A stretch of 64,000 nucleotides of DNA. Origin: Tepidiforma sp. GTDB lineage: Bacteria; Chloroflexota; Dehalococcoidia; Tepidiformales; Tepidiformaceae. The position numbers and the translations under genes are program-made. The stretch covers positions 227,407-291,406 of the forward strand of contig BPIE01000002.1 in assembly GCA_026003935.1 (NCBI GenBank). The letters are read 5' to 3'. The first letter of the stretch is position 1, and every line of letters begins with the position of its first letter. Shown one piece after another: positions 1 through 8,530 of the stretch. The notes below the pieces were generated by a model. The model was not told the origin of the DNA and made no database searches. It saw only the letters and a program-made list of their open reading frames with translations.

Positions 1-116
1 TGCACCTGCACCATTGGGTCGGAGCCCCGCCTACGACTGGTAGGAGCAACGAGAGCACGGGAACCGGGGCGATCGTGGTGGTAACGACGGAGAAGCGACA
101 CCGGCGCAGGCGAAGG

Positions 117-191
117 TGGTACCCCCGGCAGGAATCGAACCTGCGCACATGGTTTAGGAAACCACTGCTCTGTCCGCTGAGCTACGGGGGC
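117..191 (-). tRNA. tRNA-Arg (anticodon CCU)
   Basis: The minus strand reads as a full cloverleaf: a 7-bp acceptor stem (GCCCCCG with CGGGGGT, pair 1-72 being G-U), D-arm GCTC...GAGC, anticodon stem GTGGT/ACCAT with loop TTCCTAA, and T-arm GCAGGTTCGATTCCTGC. The anticodon is CCT, which decodes AGG. The 3' CCA is encoded (117-119). The 75-281 entry of the ORF track runs across it on the other strand and is spurious. Confidence 0.95.
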
Positions 192-284
192 CCGGCACTG
201 CGCCTGGTCCAGTTTCTCATGGACGCGCCGCAAGACGGAACGGGCCAACCGGGGTTCTTCGAACACCGAGCGGGGTGTTGATGC

Positions 285-290
285 TAGACT
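285..290 (+). promoter_or_regulatory. Possible -10 element before the antiporter gene
   Basis: TAGACT lies 18 nt before the GTG used as the start of the antiporter gene. The same hexamer lies just before accDA in this window. No convincing -35 was found, so this is weak. Confidence 0.3.
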
Positions 291-308
291 CCGTGCTCAT
301 GCCGTTGA

Positions 309-2195
309 GTGCAGTGGACACGCCGTCGGCGAGCGGGTGCAAGGCTCGTGGCTTCTGAGGCGGGCTTCCAGGCGGTAGGCGTTGTGGCTGCGGCGGCCGC
401 GGGCGGGCGGATTTTGTGTACGCGGATTCCGGTCCCGTTTCCGGTGCTTCTGCTTGGGGTGGGGATGGCGGCTGGAGTCGATGGGGCCGGCATTATCAAG
501 GTCGAGGAGCTGGGTAGCCTCGTTCCCTTTGCAGTTGCGGTGGCAGTTGCGCTCATCGTGTTCGAGGGCGGTACGAGGCTGAATCTTCGGGGGCTTCGGC
601 GGACTGGTCCGGTAGTTCGAAATCTCGTGGTTGGCGGGCTGGTGGTCACGCCGCTGGTGGGCATGCTGGCGGCGGCGCTCATCGTGGGTCTGCCGTGGAG
701 GACCGCAGCGCTCTTTGGCGCGCTCGTGTGCGTGACGGGGCCAAGTGTGATCGGGCCGCTGCTGCGCGCGGTCCGCGTCAACGACAAGATTCGTACGGCG
801 CTTTTGGGCGAGGGCGTGATTATCGACCCGTTTGGGGCACTGCTGACACTGTTTCTCCTGGACATTGCGCTTGCCGAGTCGGTTGACCCCGGAGGGCCGG
901 CGCGGTGGGTCATTTCTCGCGTTGCGCTTGGGGTGGCAACCGGTGCTGCCGGTGCGGCGGTGGTGTATGGGGTGACGCGCGTCGTTCGGCGACTGGAGGG
1001 CCATGAGGTTGCGCTGCTCGCGGTTGGTGCGGCGCTGGGAGTTTTCGGGATTTCGGAGACGCTGGGGAATGAGTCGGGGCTGACCGCGATGGTTGTCATG
1101 GGCATCGCGCTGGGGAGTCTTCCAATTCCGCATCGGGAGGCGATGGACCAGTTCCAGGAAACGATCGTGGCATTCCTGGTGGCCTCGGTATATGTCTTGC
1201 TGGCGGCGAGCGTCTCGCTGGAGAGCCTCGGTGACCTGTGGCCAGCGGGATTCCTTGCGGTCGGGGTGTTGATGGTGGTGGGGCGTCCGCTGCTGGTGGC
1301 GCTGGCAACATGGCGCAGCGACCTGAATGTTCGGGAGCGGCTCTTCCTGGCCGCGGTGGCCCCGCGCGGTGTCGTTGCTGCGTCTTTGGCGAGCGTCGTC
1401 GCGGTGGAGGCCGAAGGCCGGCTGGGGGGAGCTCAGGACCAGCTGGTGGCGCTGGTGTTTCTCGTCATCCTGATGACAATCGGCCTACAATCGGCGTATG
1501 CACCTTTGCTTTCCCGTGTGCTGCGCGTGACGCCGGAACGGTTTGTTGTCGTGGGGTTTGGCGAGGTGGGCCGGCGGGTCGCCACGAGACTGAGTGAGGC
1601 CGGTGAGCCGGTTCTCGTGGTGGATGCGGACGAGGGCCGGGTCGTCGAGGCGCGAGAAGCGGGCTTTGAGGGGGTTTTCGGAGACATCGCGACGCCCGAG
1701 GTTTTGAAGCAAATTGACGTGACTCAGGCAAAGGGGCTCATTTTTGCGACCGAGAACGACGAGCGCGCGCTTCTCGCTGCGCGGCTGGCGCAGCAGATGG
1801 CACCAGTAAAGGTGTATGCGCGAGTGATGGACCCGGCGAACATCCCGGCGTTCGAGGCATCGGGAATCACCGTCGTGAGTCCCGCGATTGCGGTCGCCGA
1901 CGAGCTGGCTTCGATGGTCACGCCATCGCCGCTGGGCGACATCATGGCGGCGGCGGAAGGGGAGTACGCGGTTCTCCGGCTGGTGGTGGCGAACCCGCGA
2001 CTGCAGGGGCAGCGGCTGAGCTCGGTAGGGGCGCTGCGGGGCGCGCTCGTGGTGCTCGTGCGGCGACGGGGCGCGGTGGCCATTCCGTCGGGAAATACGG
2101 TCATTCAACTCGGCGACGTCCTGACAGTGGTTACGCGAGACGACCGGGCCGAGGACTTGCGGGAAGCGATCGAGGGAGTTCCGGCCACGCTCTGA
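309..2195 (+). CDS. Cation/proton antiporter with TrkA-N and TrkA-C domains
   Basis: A 628-aa membrane protein. The first ~400 residues are a run of hydrophobic helices typical of the CPA1/NhaP sodium/hydrogen exchanger fold. Around residue 416 a Rossmann nucleotide-binding motif (VVVGFGEVGRRVATRL) begins a TrkA-N (RCK) domain, with the acidic end of beta-2 seen as VVDADEGR. A TrkA-C-like domain follows to the end. By family knowledge it exchanges Na+ or K+ for protons across the membrane, gated by NAD(H) or another ligand bound to the RCK domain. The GTG at 309 follows an in-frame TGA immediately upstream, so it is the most upstream start; no clear Shine-Dalgarno is seen and a slightly later start is possible. 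It is monocistronic, next to tRNA-Arg. Which ion is moved cannot be read from the sequence. Confidence 0.88.
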   Translation: MQWTRRRRAGARLVASEAGFQAVGVVAAAAAGGRILCTRIPVPFPVLLLGVGMAAGVDGAGIIKVEELGSLVPFAVAVAVALIVFEGGTRLNLRGLRRTGPVVRNLVVGGLVVTPLVGMLAAALIVGLPWRTAALFGALVCVTGPSVIGPLLRAVRVNDKIRTALLGEGVIIDPFGALLTLFLLDIALAESVDPGGPARWVISRVALGVATGAAGAAVVYGVTRVVRRLEGHEVALLAVGAALGVFGISETLGNESGLTAMVVMGIALGSLPIPHREAMDQFQETIVAFLVASVYVLLAASVSLESLGDLWPAGFLAVGVLMVVGRPLLVALATWRSDLNVRERLFLAAVAPRGVVAASLASVVAVEAEGRLGGAQDQLVALVFLVILMTIGLQSAYAPLLSRVLRVTPERFVVVGFGEVGRRVATRLSEAGEPVLVVDADEGRVVEAREAGFEGVFGDIATPEVLKQIDVTQAKGLIFATENDERALLAARLAQQMAPVKVYARVMDPANIPAFEASGITVVSPAIAVADELASMVTPSPLGDIMAAAEGEYAVLRLVVANPRLQGQRLSSVGALRGALVVLVRRRGAVAIPSGNTVIQLGDVLTVVTRDDRAEDLREAIEGVPATL

Positions 2196-2369
2196 GGCGG
2201 GTCGGCGGATTGGATTCTGCCGGGCTGTTGCACAGGAGCTGGCTGCGAGCGGGCCTGGCTGGGGCGGTTCCCCGGGCGCGTCGCTACGACAGGGGATGGC
2301 GCGAGTGTGTCGTACGGTCATGTCTGCCCGGGACCATGAGGTCCCGGAGGACGAAAGCCAGAGGCGCAG

Positions 2370-4059
2370 ATGTCGGACCAAGAGCAGCTGGCTGAGGGGC
2401 AGGGTGCACAGGCGGAGCGGACGAAGGTGACCGCCTCAGTCCGGGGGAACAGCGTCATCATCGAGTTTCCGAAGGTGCAGGCACTGGTCGATGCGATGCG
2501 GAGCCTGCCGGTGAAGCGGTACGACTGGAAGACCCGGCAGTGGTCGGTTCCGCTGAAGTACGCGGCGGACGCGTTTCGGGCGCTGGACGCTGCGGGCGCG
2601 GATGCGGGCGACGTGGCGCGGGCGGCGGGGCTGCACGCAGTGCGTTCGGTGAATGCGGACGACGTGGTGTCGAGGTTCCCGGACCTGTTTCCGCATCAAC
2701 GGGAGGGGGTGCGGTTCCTCGCGGCGTCGCGGGGGGCGATCCTCGCGGACGACATGGGCCTCGGAAAGACGCGGCAGGCGATTATCGCGCTGGCGGAGCG
2801 GCGGCCGGACGGCGAGCTGCTCGTGGTATGCCCGGCTTCGCTCAAGCTGAACTGGCGGCGGGAAATCCTGCGGGTGTACCCGGGCGCCGAGGTGCGCATC
2901 GTGAATGGGCCCGATGCGGTGATTCCCGCGAGGTGGACCATCGTGAACTACGACATCCTGACACGGAAGAAGCCGGAGCTGGTGAAGCACCGCTGGGCAG
3001 GCGTCATCCTCGACGAGGCGCACTACATCAAGAACCCAGCAGGCGGCGCGCTCGAAGGCTGCGATGGCGATTCTCGGCCAGGTGGAGGATCGGTATCTCC
3101 TGACGGGGACACCGGTAATGAACCGCCCAATCGAACTATTCAACCTGCTGCGGGCGGTTGGGCATCCGCTGGGAGACGATTATGTGGACTTCGGGAAACG
3201 GTACTGCGCCGGCTTCAAGGACACGTACGGGTGGGACTTCAGCGGGGCATCGAACCTTGAAGAGCTGAAGGCGAGGACGGAAGGAACGATCCTTGCGCGG
3301 CGGAAGGAGGAAGTGCTCGACCTGCCGCCGAAACTGCGCACGACGCTGGATGTCGAGCTGGACCGGGCGCGCTACCGGGCGATGACGGAGGAGCTCGTGC
3401 ACCTGGCGCGGGAGCAGTACGAGCAGAATGGCGGGAATGTCCGCTGGAACGAGCTGCTGCCCGTGTTTTCGAAGCTGCGCCACGCCATTGCGAAGGACAA
3501 GGCGAAGCATACGGCTGCGCTCGTGGAGGACACGCTGGCGGGCGGCGAGAAGGCCATCGTTTTTACGAACTTCACGGCTGTGGCCGACATGCTGCAGAAG
3601 CACTTCGGGGACGCTGCGGTGCGGCTGACGGGCGAGACGGGCCAGGCGGCGCGGCAGGAGGCGGTCGACCGGTTCCAGGAGGACCCGGCGGTGAAGGTGT
3701 CCATCGGGAACCTGCTGGCGGCAGGTACAGGCATTACGCTGACGGCCGCGACGCAGGTGTTTTTCAATGACCTCGACTGGGTACCTGCGAATCACCTGCA
3801 GGCGGAGGACCGGGCGTACCGGATCGGCCAGCAGAAGATGGTCAACGTGTACTACGTGACGGCACCGGGGACGCTCGACGATGTGGTGTGGGGCGTGCTC
3901 GAACGGAAGCTGGCGGTGCTGGAAGCGCTGGACTACACGAAGCGCGGAGCCGAGGGTGCGGAGACGGGCAGGGTGAACGAGGAAGTGCTGGAGCGGCTGC
4001 TGCGCGACTTCGAGGTACCGCTCGACCCGACGTCGGAGGCCGGGGGGACCGATTCGTAG
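2370..4059 (+). pseudogene. SNF2-family helicase with N-terminal HARP-like domain, single frameshift
   Basis: Two overlapping ORFs in different frames form one protein. The first (from ATG 2370) carries a HARP-like segment (residues ~15-85, with YDWKTRQWSVP), then the helicase core: Walker A DDMGLGKTRQ near residue 127 and the DEAH box LDEAHYIKNP near 214. The second (to 4059) continues with LLTGTPVMNRP, helicase C motifs and a terminal DRAYRIGQ. Just after KNP at about 3045, deleting one base gives KNPQAARSKAAMAILGQ, which restores the usual DEAH-box continuation, so one extra base is inferred. The architecture resembles SMARCAL1-type annealing helicases that remodel forked or single-stranded DNA. 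It may be a true disruption, a sequencing error or, less likely, programmed frameshifting. The stop codon overlaps the 3' end of the convergent tRNA-Lys gene. Confidence 0.85.
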
Positions 4060-4128
4060 GCCCGGAGAGATTCGAACTCTCGACCAATGGATTAAAAGTC
4101 CACTGCTCTACCGCTGAGCTACGGGCCC
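4057..4128 (-). tRNA. tRNA-Lys (anticodon UUU)
   Basis: The minus strand gives GGGCCCG TA GCTC...GAGC, anticodon stem GTGGA/TCCAT around loop CTTTTAA, then T-arm GAGAGTTCGAATCTCTC and acceptor CGGGCCT plus discriminator A. The anticodon is TTT, reading AAA/AAG. CCA is not encoded, unlike the tRNA-Arg at the start of the window. Its last base shares the TAG stop of the convergent SNF2 gene. Confidence 0.95.
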
Positions 4129-4151
4129 GACGTCATTATCCCCCGGGAAGG

Positions 4152-4189
4152 CCCGAGGGGCCACGGACAGGTGTCCGCGGCCCCTCGGG
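4152..4189 (-). terminator. Large hairpin downstream of the biotin carrier gene
   Basis: CCCGAGGGGCC pairs perfectly with GGCCCCTCGGG (11 bp), and CGGACA/TGTCCG adds six more pairs inside after a single mismatch. It sits 25 nt beyond the stop of the minus-strand biotin carrier gene and before tRNA-Lys. No T-run follows on the minus strand. A terminator or 3' stabilising structure is likely. Confidence 0.6.
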
Positions 4190-4213
4190 GCGTTCGACGC
4201 CGGGAGGCGGTGA

Positions 4214-4729
4214 CTAGTCGATGACCGCGAGGACGTCGCCCTCGGCGACGCGCTGGCCTTCGCTGACGGGGACCTCGCGGACGGTGCCGTCGGCGGGCGC
4301 CTTGATTTCGTTTTCCATCTTCATGGCTTCGAGGATGAGGAGGACATCGCCCTTTGCGACGGTCTGCCCCGCTTTGACGTTGACGCGCACGACCTTGCCG
4401 CTGATCTGGGCGGTGACCGCACCTTTGACGGCGGACCTGGCGCCGCCGGTGGGGGCGCTGGCGGCCGCGCGTTCGCGCGGTGCGGAGCTGCCGCCGAGGC
4501 GGCCTTCCCACTGGACGGTGAAGGGGCGGTAATCGACCTGCACTTCCATGCCGCTCTGGCGCTCGCCAGGGGGCGGGAGCTGGATGCGGTAGGGGACGCT
4601 GCCTGCGGTGACGGTGAGGTAGCCGGCGTCCTCGCGAACGGTTACGGGGAACTCGTGTCCATCGACGACGACGCGGTCGCCGCGGACTTCAACCTCGTAG
4701 GTGCGGCCTCCGATGGTGACCTTGGCCAT
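4214..4729 (-). CDS. Biotin carboxyl carrier (biotinyl-lipoyl domain) protein
   Basis: A 171-aa protein ending in a classic biotinyl domain with EAMKMEN near residue 135, whose lysine is the biotinylation site. The last ~75 residues (VTAQISGKVVRVNVK to the end) make the beta-barrel. The first ~85 residues form a separate N-terminal region like those of propionyl/pyruvate carboxylase carriers, joined by an Ala/Gly/Ser-rich linker. It lies 12 nt downstream of the carboxyltransferase gene on the same strand, so the two should be co-transcribed and act as one enzyme: the biotin arm carries CO2 to or from the carboxyltransferase. No biotin carboxylase gene is in the window; that subunit must be encoded elsewhere if this is a carboxylase. 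Confidence 0.9.
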   Translation of the reverse strand: MAKVTIGGRTYEVEVRGDRVVVDGHEFPVTVREDAGYLTVTAGSVPYRIQLPPPGERQSGMEVQVDYRPFTVQWEGRLGGSSAPRERAAASAPTGGARSAVKGAVTAQISGKVVRVNVKAGQTVAKGDVLLILEAMKMENEIKAPADGTVREVPVSEGQRVAEGDVLAVID

Positions 4730-4741
4730 GGCGATTCCTCC

Positions 4742-6232
4742 TTAGCGCATCTGGCGGAGGCGCCCGAAGGAGCGCCAGTTGCTGGTGTCGCCGTTGGGGA
4801 CGATGACGGGAGCGGGTGCGGCGGACTGCTGCTTTTTCTCCGAGATGGTCATTGCGCCGACGACGGCGGCGACGAGCTCCCGCTCGGGACCGCCACCCTC
4901 CTTCCGCCACTGGAAGAATTCCCGCGCGACCTGGGGGAACATGACGTAGCTGAGGACGTCTTCGGGGCTCTCGGCAAGGTCGGCGATTTCGGCCCGGGCC
5001 TTCTCCATTTCAGGGTCAAGGTCGTCGGCGGGGCGGTGGTCGATCGGCTTCTCATCGCCAAGGAGCTGCTGGAGGATTTCGGGTGCAATGGGGACGGTGG
5101 TCCGGCCGTACATGCCTTTGGCGAGGTTGCGGGTCTCGCGGGTGACGGTGGCGTACCGCTTGCCGGTAAGGACGTTGAGGACGGCCTGGGTGCCGACAAT
5201 CTGGGAGCTCGGGGTGACGAGCGGCGGATACCCGAGGTCGGCGCGAACGCGGGCATTTTCTTCGAGGACCTCGGCGAGCTTGTGCTCGGCGCCCTGTTCG
5301 CGGAGCTGGCCGACGAGGTTGGAGATCATGCCGCCGGGGACCTGGTGGGCGATGACGCCGGCATCAATGCCGAGGAGGCCGGACTCGAACTTCCAGTACT
5401 TGCGCCTTACGCCGCGGAAGTAGTCGGCGAGCTGACGCAGCTTCTCCATGTCGAGGCCGGTGGCGTATTCGGGGAATTCATCGAGTGCCGCGACGAGGGT
5501 TTCGGTTGCGGGCTGGCTGGTGCCGCCGGCGAGCGGCGAGATGGCGCAGTCGATGACGTTGGCGCCGGCCTGGACGCCCATGAGGTAGGCCATCTCGGAG
5601 AAGCCGGACGTATCGTGGCAGTGCATCTGGATGAGGATGTCGGGGTGCTTTTGGCGGATGCCGGCGACGATGTCCCTGGCCATGGCGGGGCTAAGGAGGC
5701 CGGCCATGTCTTTGATGGCGATGGAGTCGGCACCCATGGCGATCATTTCGTCGGCGAGGCGGACGAAGGAGTCGGCCGTGTGGACGGGGGAGGTGGTGTA
5801 GCAGAGGGCGCCCTGGACGTGGCCGCCGGCCTTTTTGACGGCGCGGAAGGCGGTTTCGAGGTTCCGGGTGTCATTGAGAGCGTCGAAGATGCGGAAAATG
5901 TCCATGCCGTTCTGGACGGCGCGGTCGCAGAACTCGTAGATGACGTCGTCGGCGTAGTGGCGGTAGCCGACGGCGTTCTGTCCGCGAAGGAGCATCTGGG
6001 TAGGGGTGTTTTTGAGGCGCTTCTTGATTTCGCGGAGGCGCTCCCACGGGTCTTCCTTGAGGAAGCGGAGGCAGGTATCGAAGGTGGCGCCACCCCAGCA
6101 TTCGATGGCGTGATAGCCGATGGAGTCCATGAGCTCGAGGACGGGGATCATGTCCTCGGTGCGCATGCGCGTGGCGAGGAGGGATTGATGGCCATCGCGG
6201 ATGGCCGTTTCCATGATGCCGACTTTGGCCAT
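4742..6232 (-). CDS. Pyruvate carboxylase subunit B / oxaloacetate decarboxylase alpha-type carboxyltransferase
   Basis: A 496-aa HMGL-like TIM-barrel enzyme. The N-terminus carries the RDGHQSLLATRMR signature; residues ~170-190 carry SIAIKDMAGLLSP, with the lysine that is carbamylated in this family; MHCHDTSG supplies metal-binding histidines. A conserved carboxyltransferase domain follows (RKYWKFESGLLGID, GGMISNL). Family members move CO2 between biotin and pyruvate/oxaloacetate. It lacks the biotin domain often fused at the C-terminus; that domain is the separate downstream gene. Whether it works as an anaplerotic pyruvate carboxylase (with a biotin carboxylase elsewhere) or as a membrane decarboxylase (needing beta/gamma subunits, not seen here) is open; the former is likelier. 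It is divergent from the SDR gene. Confidence 0.9.
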   Translation of the reverse strand: MAKVGIMETAIRDGHQSLLATRMRTEDMIPVLELMDSIGYHAIECWGGATFDTCLRFLKEDPWERLREIKKRLKNTPTQMLLRGQNAVGYRHYADDVIYEFCDRAVQNGMDIFRIFDALNDTRNLETAFRAVKKAGGHVQGALCYTTSPVHTADSFVRLADEMIAMGADSIAIKDMAGLLSPAMARDIVAGIRQKHPDILIQMHCHDTSGFSEMAYLMGVQAGANVIDCAISPLAGGTSQPATETLVAALDEFPEYATGLDMEKLRQLADYFRGVRRKYWKFESGLLGIDAGVIAHQVPGGMISNLVGQLREQGAEHKLAEVLEENARVRADLGYPPLVTPSSQIVGTQAVLNVLTGKRYATVTRETRNLAKGMYGRTTVPIAPEILQQLLGDEKPIDHRPADDLDPEMEKARAEIADLAESPEDVLSYVMFPQVAREFFQWRKEGGGPERELVAAVVGAMTISEKKQQSAAPAPVIVPNGDTSNWRSFGRLRQMR

Positions 6233-6383
6233 TGGTGCGTCCCGCGGAGAGCGATTTGGGGCGTAGGCCCAGTATTGGTTTCAGGGTAACGGGAGCGGGT
6301 GCTAGGCGCGATTGCCGGGCTGTGGATAGCGGGATGCGGTAGGCTTGCGCGGCAATCAGGCTGAGTTCACGAGGGAGTTCGCG

Positions 6384-7149
6384 ATGGAGATCGGAAAGCT
6401 GTTCAGCCTCGAGGGGAAGGTCGCGCTGGTAACGGGCGGGAGCCGGGGGCTGGGACGGGAGATGGTGCTCGCGTTCGCGCACGCGGGGGCCGATGTGATT
6501 ATTGCGAGCCGGAAGCTGGACGCGTGCGAGCGTCTCGCGGAGGAGGTGGTGCGAGAGACCGGGCGGCGGGCGTTGCCGGTTGCGTGCCACGTTGGCGAGT
6601 GGGGGCAAGTTGAGGACCTTGCGCGGCGCGCCTTCGAGGAGTTTGGGCGGGTCGATGTGCTGGTCAACAACGCGGGGATGTCGCCCATCTACGACCACGT
6701 GGCGAACGTGACGGAGGCGCTTTACGACAAGGTGCTGGACGTGAACCTGAAGGGACCGTTCCGATTGACGGCGCTGGTGGGGACGAAGATGGCGGAGGGG
6801 AACGGGGGCTCCATCATCATGATTTCGAGCACGGCGTCGCTGCACCCGGCGCCGGATGTAATTCCATACGCGGCGGCGAAGGCGGGTTTGAACGCGATGA
6901 CCGTGGGGTTTGCGCGGGCGTTCGCACCGAAGGTGCGGGTGAACTGCATCGTGCCGGGACCGTTCTTGACGGACATTTCGAAGGCGTGGGACATGGAGGC
7001 GTTCAAGGAGCGGGCACGGACGTCGATCCCGCTGCAGCGCGGGGGCGAGCCGCGCGAGATTGTCGGAGCAGCGCTCTACCTGGCGTCGGATGCTTCGAGC
7101 TATACGACTGGGCTCGCTGCTGGTGGTTTCGGGCGGCAGCGGCATTTAG
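6384..7149 (+). CDS. Short-chain dehydrogenase/reductase, frameshifted near the 3' end
   Basis: A Rossmann-fold SDR starting at ATG 6384 (GAGGGAG seven bases upstream); the track's TTG start adds 13 unlikely residues. It shows the cofactor motif TGGSRGLGRE, NNAGM, a catalytic serine in ISSTAS and the YAAAK active site. In the literal frame the C-terminus is unlike the family and runs to 7217. If one C of GGGCTCG near 7112 is removed, the frame reads TTGSLLVVSGGSGI and stops at TAG 7147-7149, which is the normal SDR ending. I therefore give the family-consistent end; the raw ORF ends at 7217. The frameshift may be a sequencing error. It probably oxidises a hydroxyacyl or alcohol substrate with NAD(P), perhaps with the acyl-CoA dehydrogenase just downstream. 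Confidence 0.82.
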
Positions 7150-7287
7150 CGGCGAGACCGGGCAGGCGAGGCGTACCGTCGGAGGGCCCCGGCGGGAGCG
7201 AGAGCCAGCGGCTATGATTGGCGGGCCTTGCGGGGACGCGCTGCGTGCACCCTGCGACCAGACCGTGAAGGGAGAACTTGAGAACCG

Positions 7288-8520
7288 ATGGCTGTTGATT
7301 TTGAGATCCCGGCGGAGGCGAAGGCGATTCGCCAGAAGGTGCGGGAGTTCGTACACGGCGAATGCATCCCGGCGGAGAAGCGGCTGCTCGATGGGGAGCC
7401 GTACAAGGAGGTGCTGGCGGAGCTTCGCCAGAAGGCGCGGTCACAGGGGCTTTGGTGCCCGTTCGTGCCGAAGGAATGGGGCGGTATGGGGCTGGGGCCC
7501 CTGGCAAATGCGCTGGTGCAGATGGAGCTGGGGGAGAGCTACCTCGGGGCGCTGGCGCTGAATACGCAGGGCCCGGACGACGCGACGATGCTCACCATTC
7601 TGCAGCACGGGACGGACTATCAGAAGGAGAAGTTCCTGAAGCCGCTGCTCAATGGTGAGAAGCGGGTGTGCTACTCGATGACGGAGCGGGCAGCGGGTGC
7701 CGATGCGACGGGGATGAAGACGACGGCGGTTCGGGATGGGGACAACTGGGTCCTGAACGGGGAGAAGTGGTTTTCGAGCGCCGCGAGCGTTGCAGATATT
7801 GCCGTGGTGATGGCGAAAACGGACCCGGACGCGCCGCGGCACCAGCAGTTCAGCACGTTCATCGTGGAGCTGCCGAACCCGGGCTACCGGATCATTCGGG
7901 ATATCCCGACGATGGCGATCGAGGGGCCGCTGAGCCACATCCTGGGGGGCGGGCACGCGGAGGTGCGGATCGAGAACCTGGTGGTGCCACACGAGAACCT
8001 GCTCGGGGGGCAGGGGAACGGTTTCAACATGGGGCAGCACCGGCTGGCGTACGGGCGGCTCCGGCACGGGATGCATAACGTCGCCATGGCGCAGCGGGCG
8101 CTCGACATGGCGGCGAAGCGGGTGACCGAGCGGGAGACGTTCGGGCGCTTGCTGGCGGACCGGCAGGGGGTGCAATGGATGCTCGCAGATTGCGCGACGG
8201 AGCTGTACATCGCGCGGCTTATGCTGCTGCACATTGCGTGGAAGGCGGAGAAGGGGCTGGACATCCGGCAGGAGAACGGCATCGCCAAGGTGTTCCTCGC
8301 CAATATGGTGCACAAGGTGGTGGACACGGCGATCCAGCTGCACGGCGCGCTGGGGTACAGCCTCGATACGCCGCTGGCGCGCTGGTACACGGCGATTCGC
8401 TCGCAGCGGCTGGTGGACGGGCCGGACGAGGTGCACCGCTGGACGACGGGGCGGAACGTCATCAAGGCATTCAAGGAGTTTGGGACGACGGCGCCGGCCT
8501 GCGGCGGGGACCTGCTTTAG
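7288..8520 (+). CDS. Acyl-CoA dehydrogenase (ACAD10/11-like)
   Basis: A 410-aa flavoprotein with the three usual domains: helical N-terminus, the middle beta-domain (CYSMTERAAGADATGMKTTA, NGEKWFSSAA) and the C-terminal helical domain with QLHGALGYSLDTPLARWY and GPDEVHRW. The latter motif is typical of the ACAD10/11 and related group rather than of short-chain dehydrogenases, which use a different catalytic glutamate position. It introduces the alpha-beta double bond of an acyl-CoA, passing electrons to ETF. The ATG at 7288 follows AGGGAG. A TATGAT -10-like element (7213-7218) lies ~70 nt upstream, so it may have its own promoter despite being close to the SDR. Substrate chain length cannot be judged. 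Confidence 0.9.
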   Translation: MAVDFEIPAEAKAIRQKVREFVHGECIPAEKRLLDGEPYKEVLAELRQKARSQGLWCPFVPKEWGGMGLGPLANALVQMELGESYLGALALNTQGPDDATMLTILQHGTDYQKEKFLKPLLNGEKRVCYSMTERAAGADATGMKTTAVRDGDNWVLNGEKWFSSAASVADIAVVMAKTDPDAPRHQQFSTFIVELPNPGYRIIRDIPTMAIEGPLSHILGGGHAEVRIENLVVPHENLLGGQGNGFNMGQHRLAYGRLRHGMHNVAMAQRALDMAAKRVTERETFGRLLADRQGVQWMLADCATELYIARLMLLHIAWKAEKGLDIRQENGIAKVFLANMVHKVVDTAIQLHGALGYSLDTPLARWYTAIRSQRLVDGPDEVHRWTTGRNVIKAFKEFGTTAPACGGDLL

Positions 8521-8530
8521 GGTCGGTGGC

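Noticed and set aside
75-281. 68-aa ORF
   Set aside because: It runs across tRNA-Arg on the opposite strand.
2210-2395. 61-aa ORF between the antiporter and SNF2 genes
   Set aside because: No motif, overlaps the helicase start, Arg-rich as expected from a non-coding frame.
4655-6289. 544-aa + strand ORF
   Set aside because: Shadow of the carboxyltransferase gene; composition is typical of antisense frames in GC-rich DNA.
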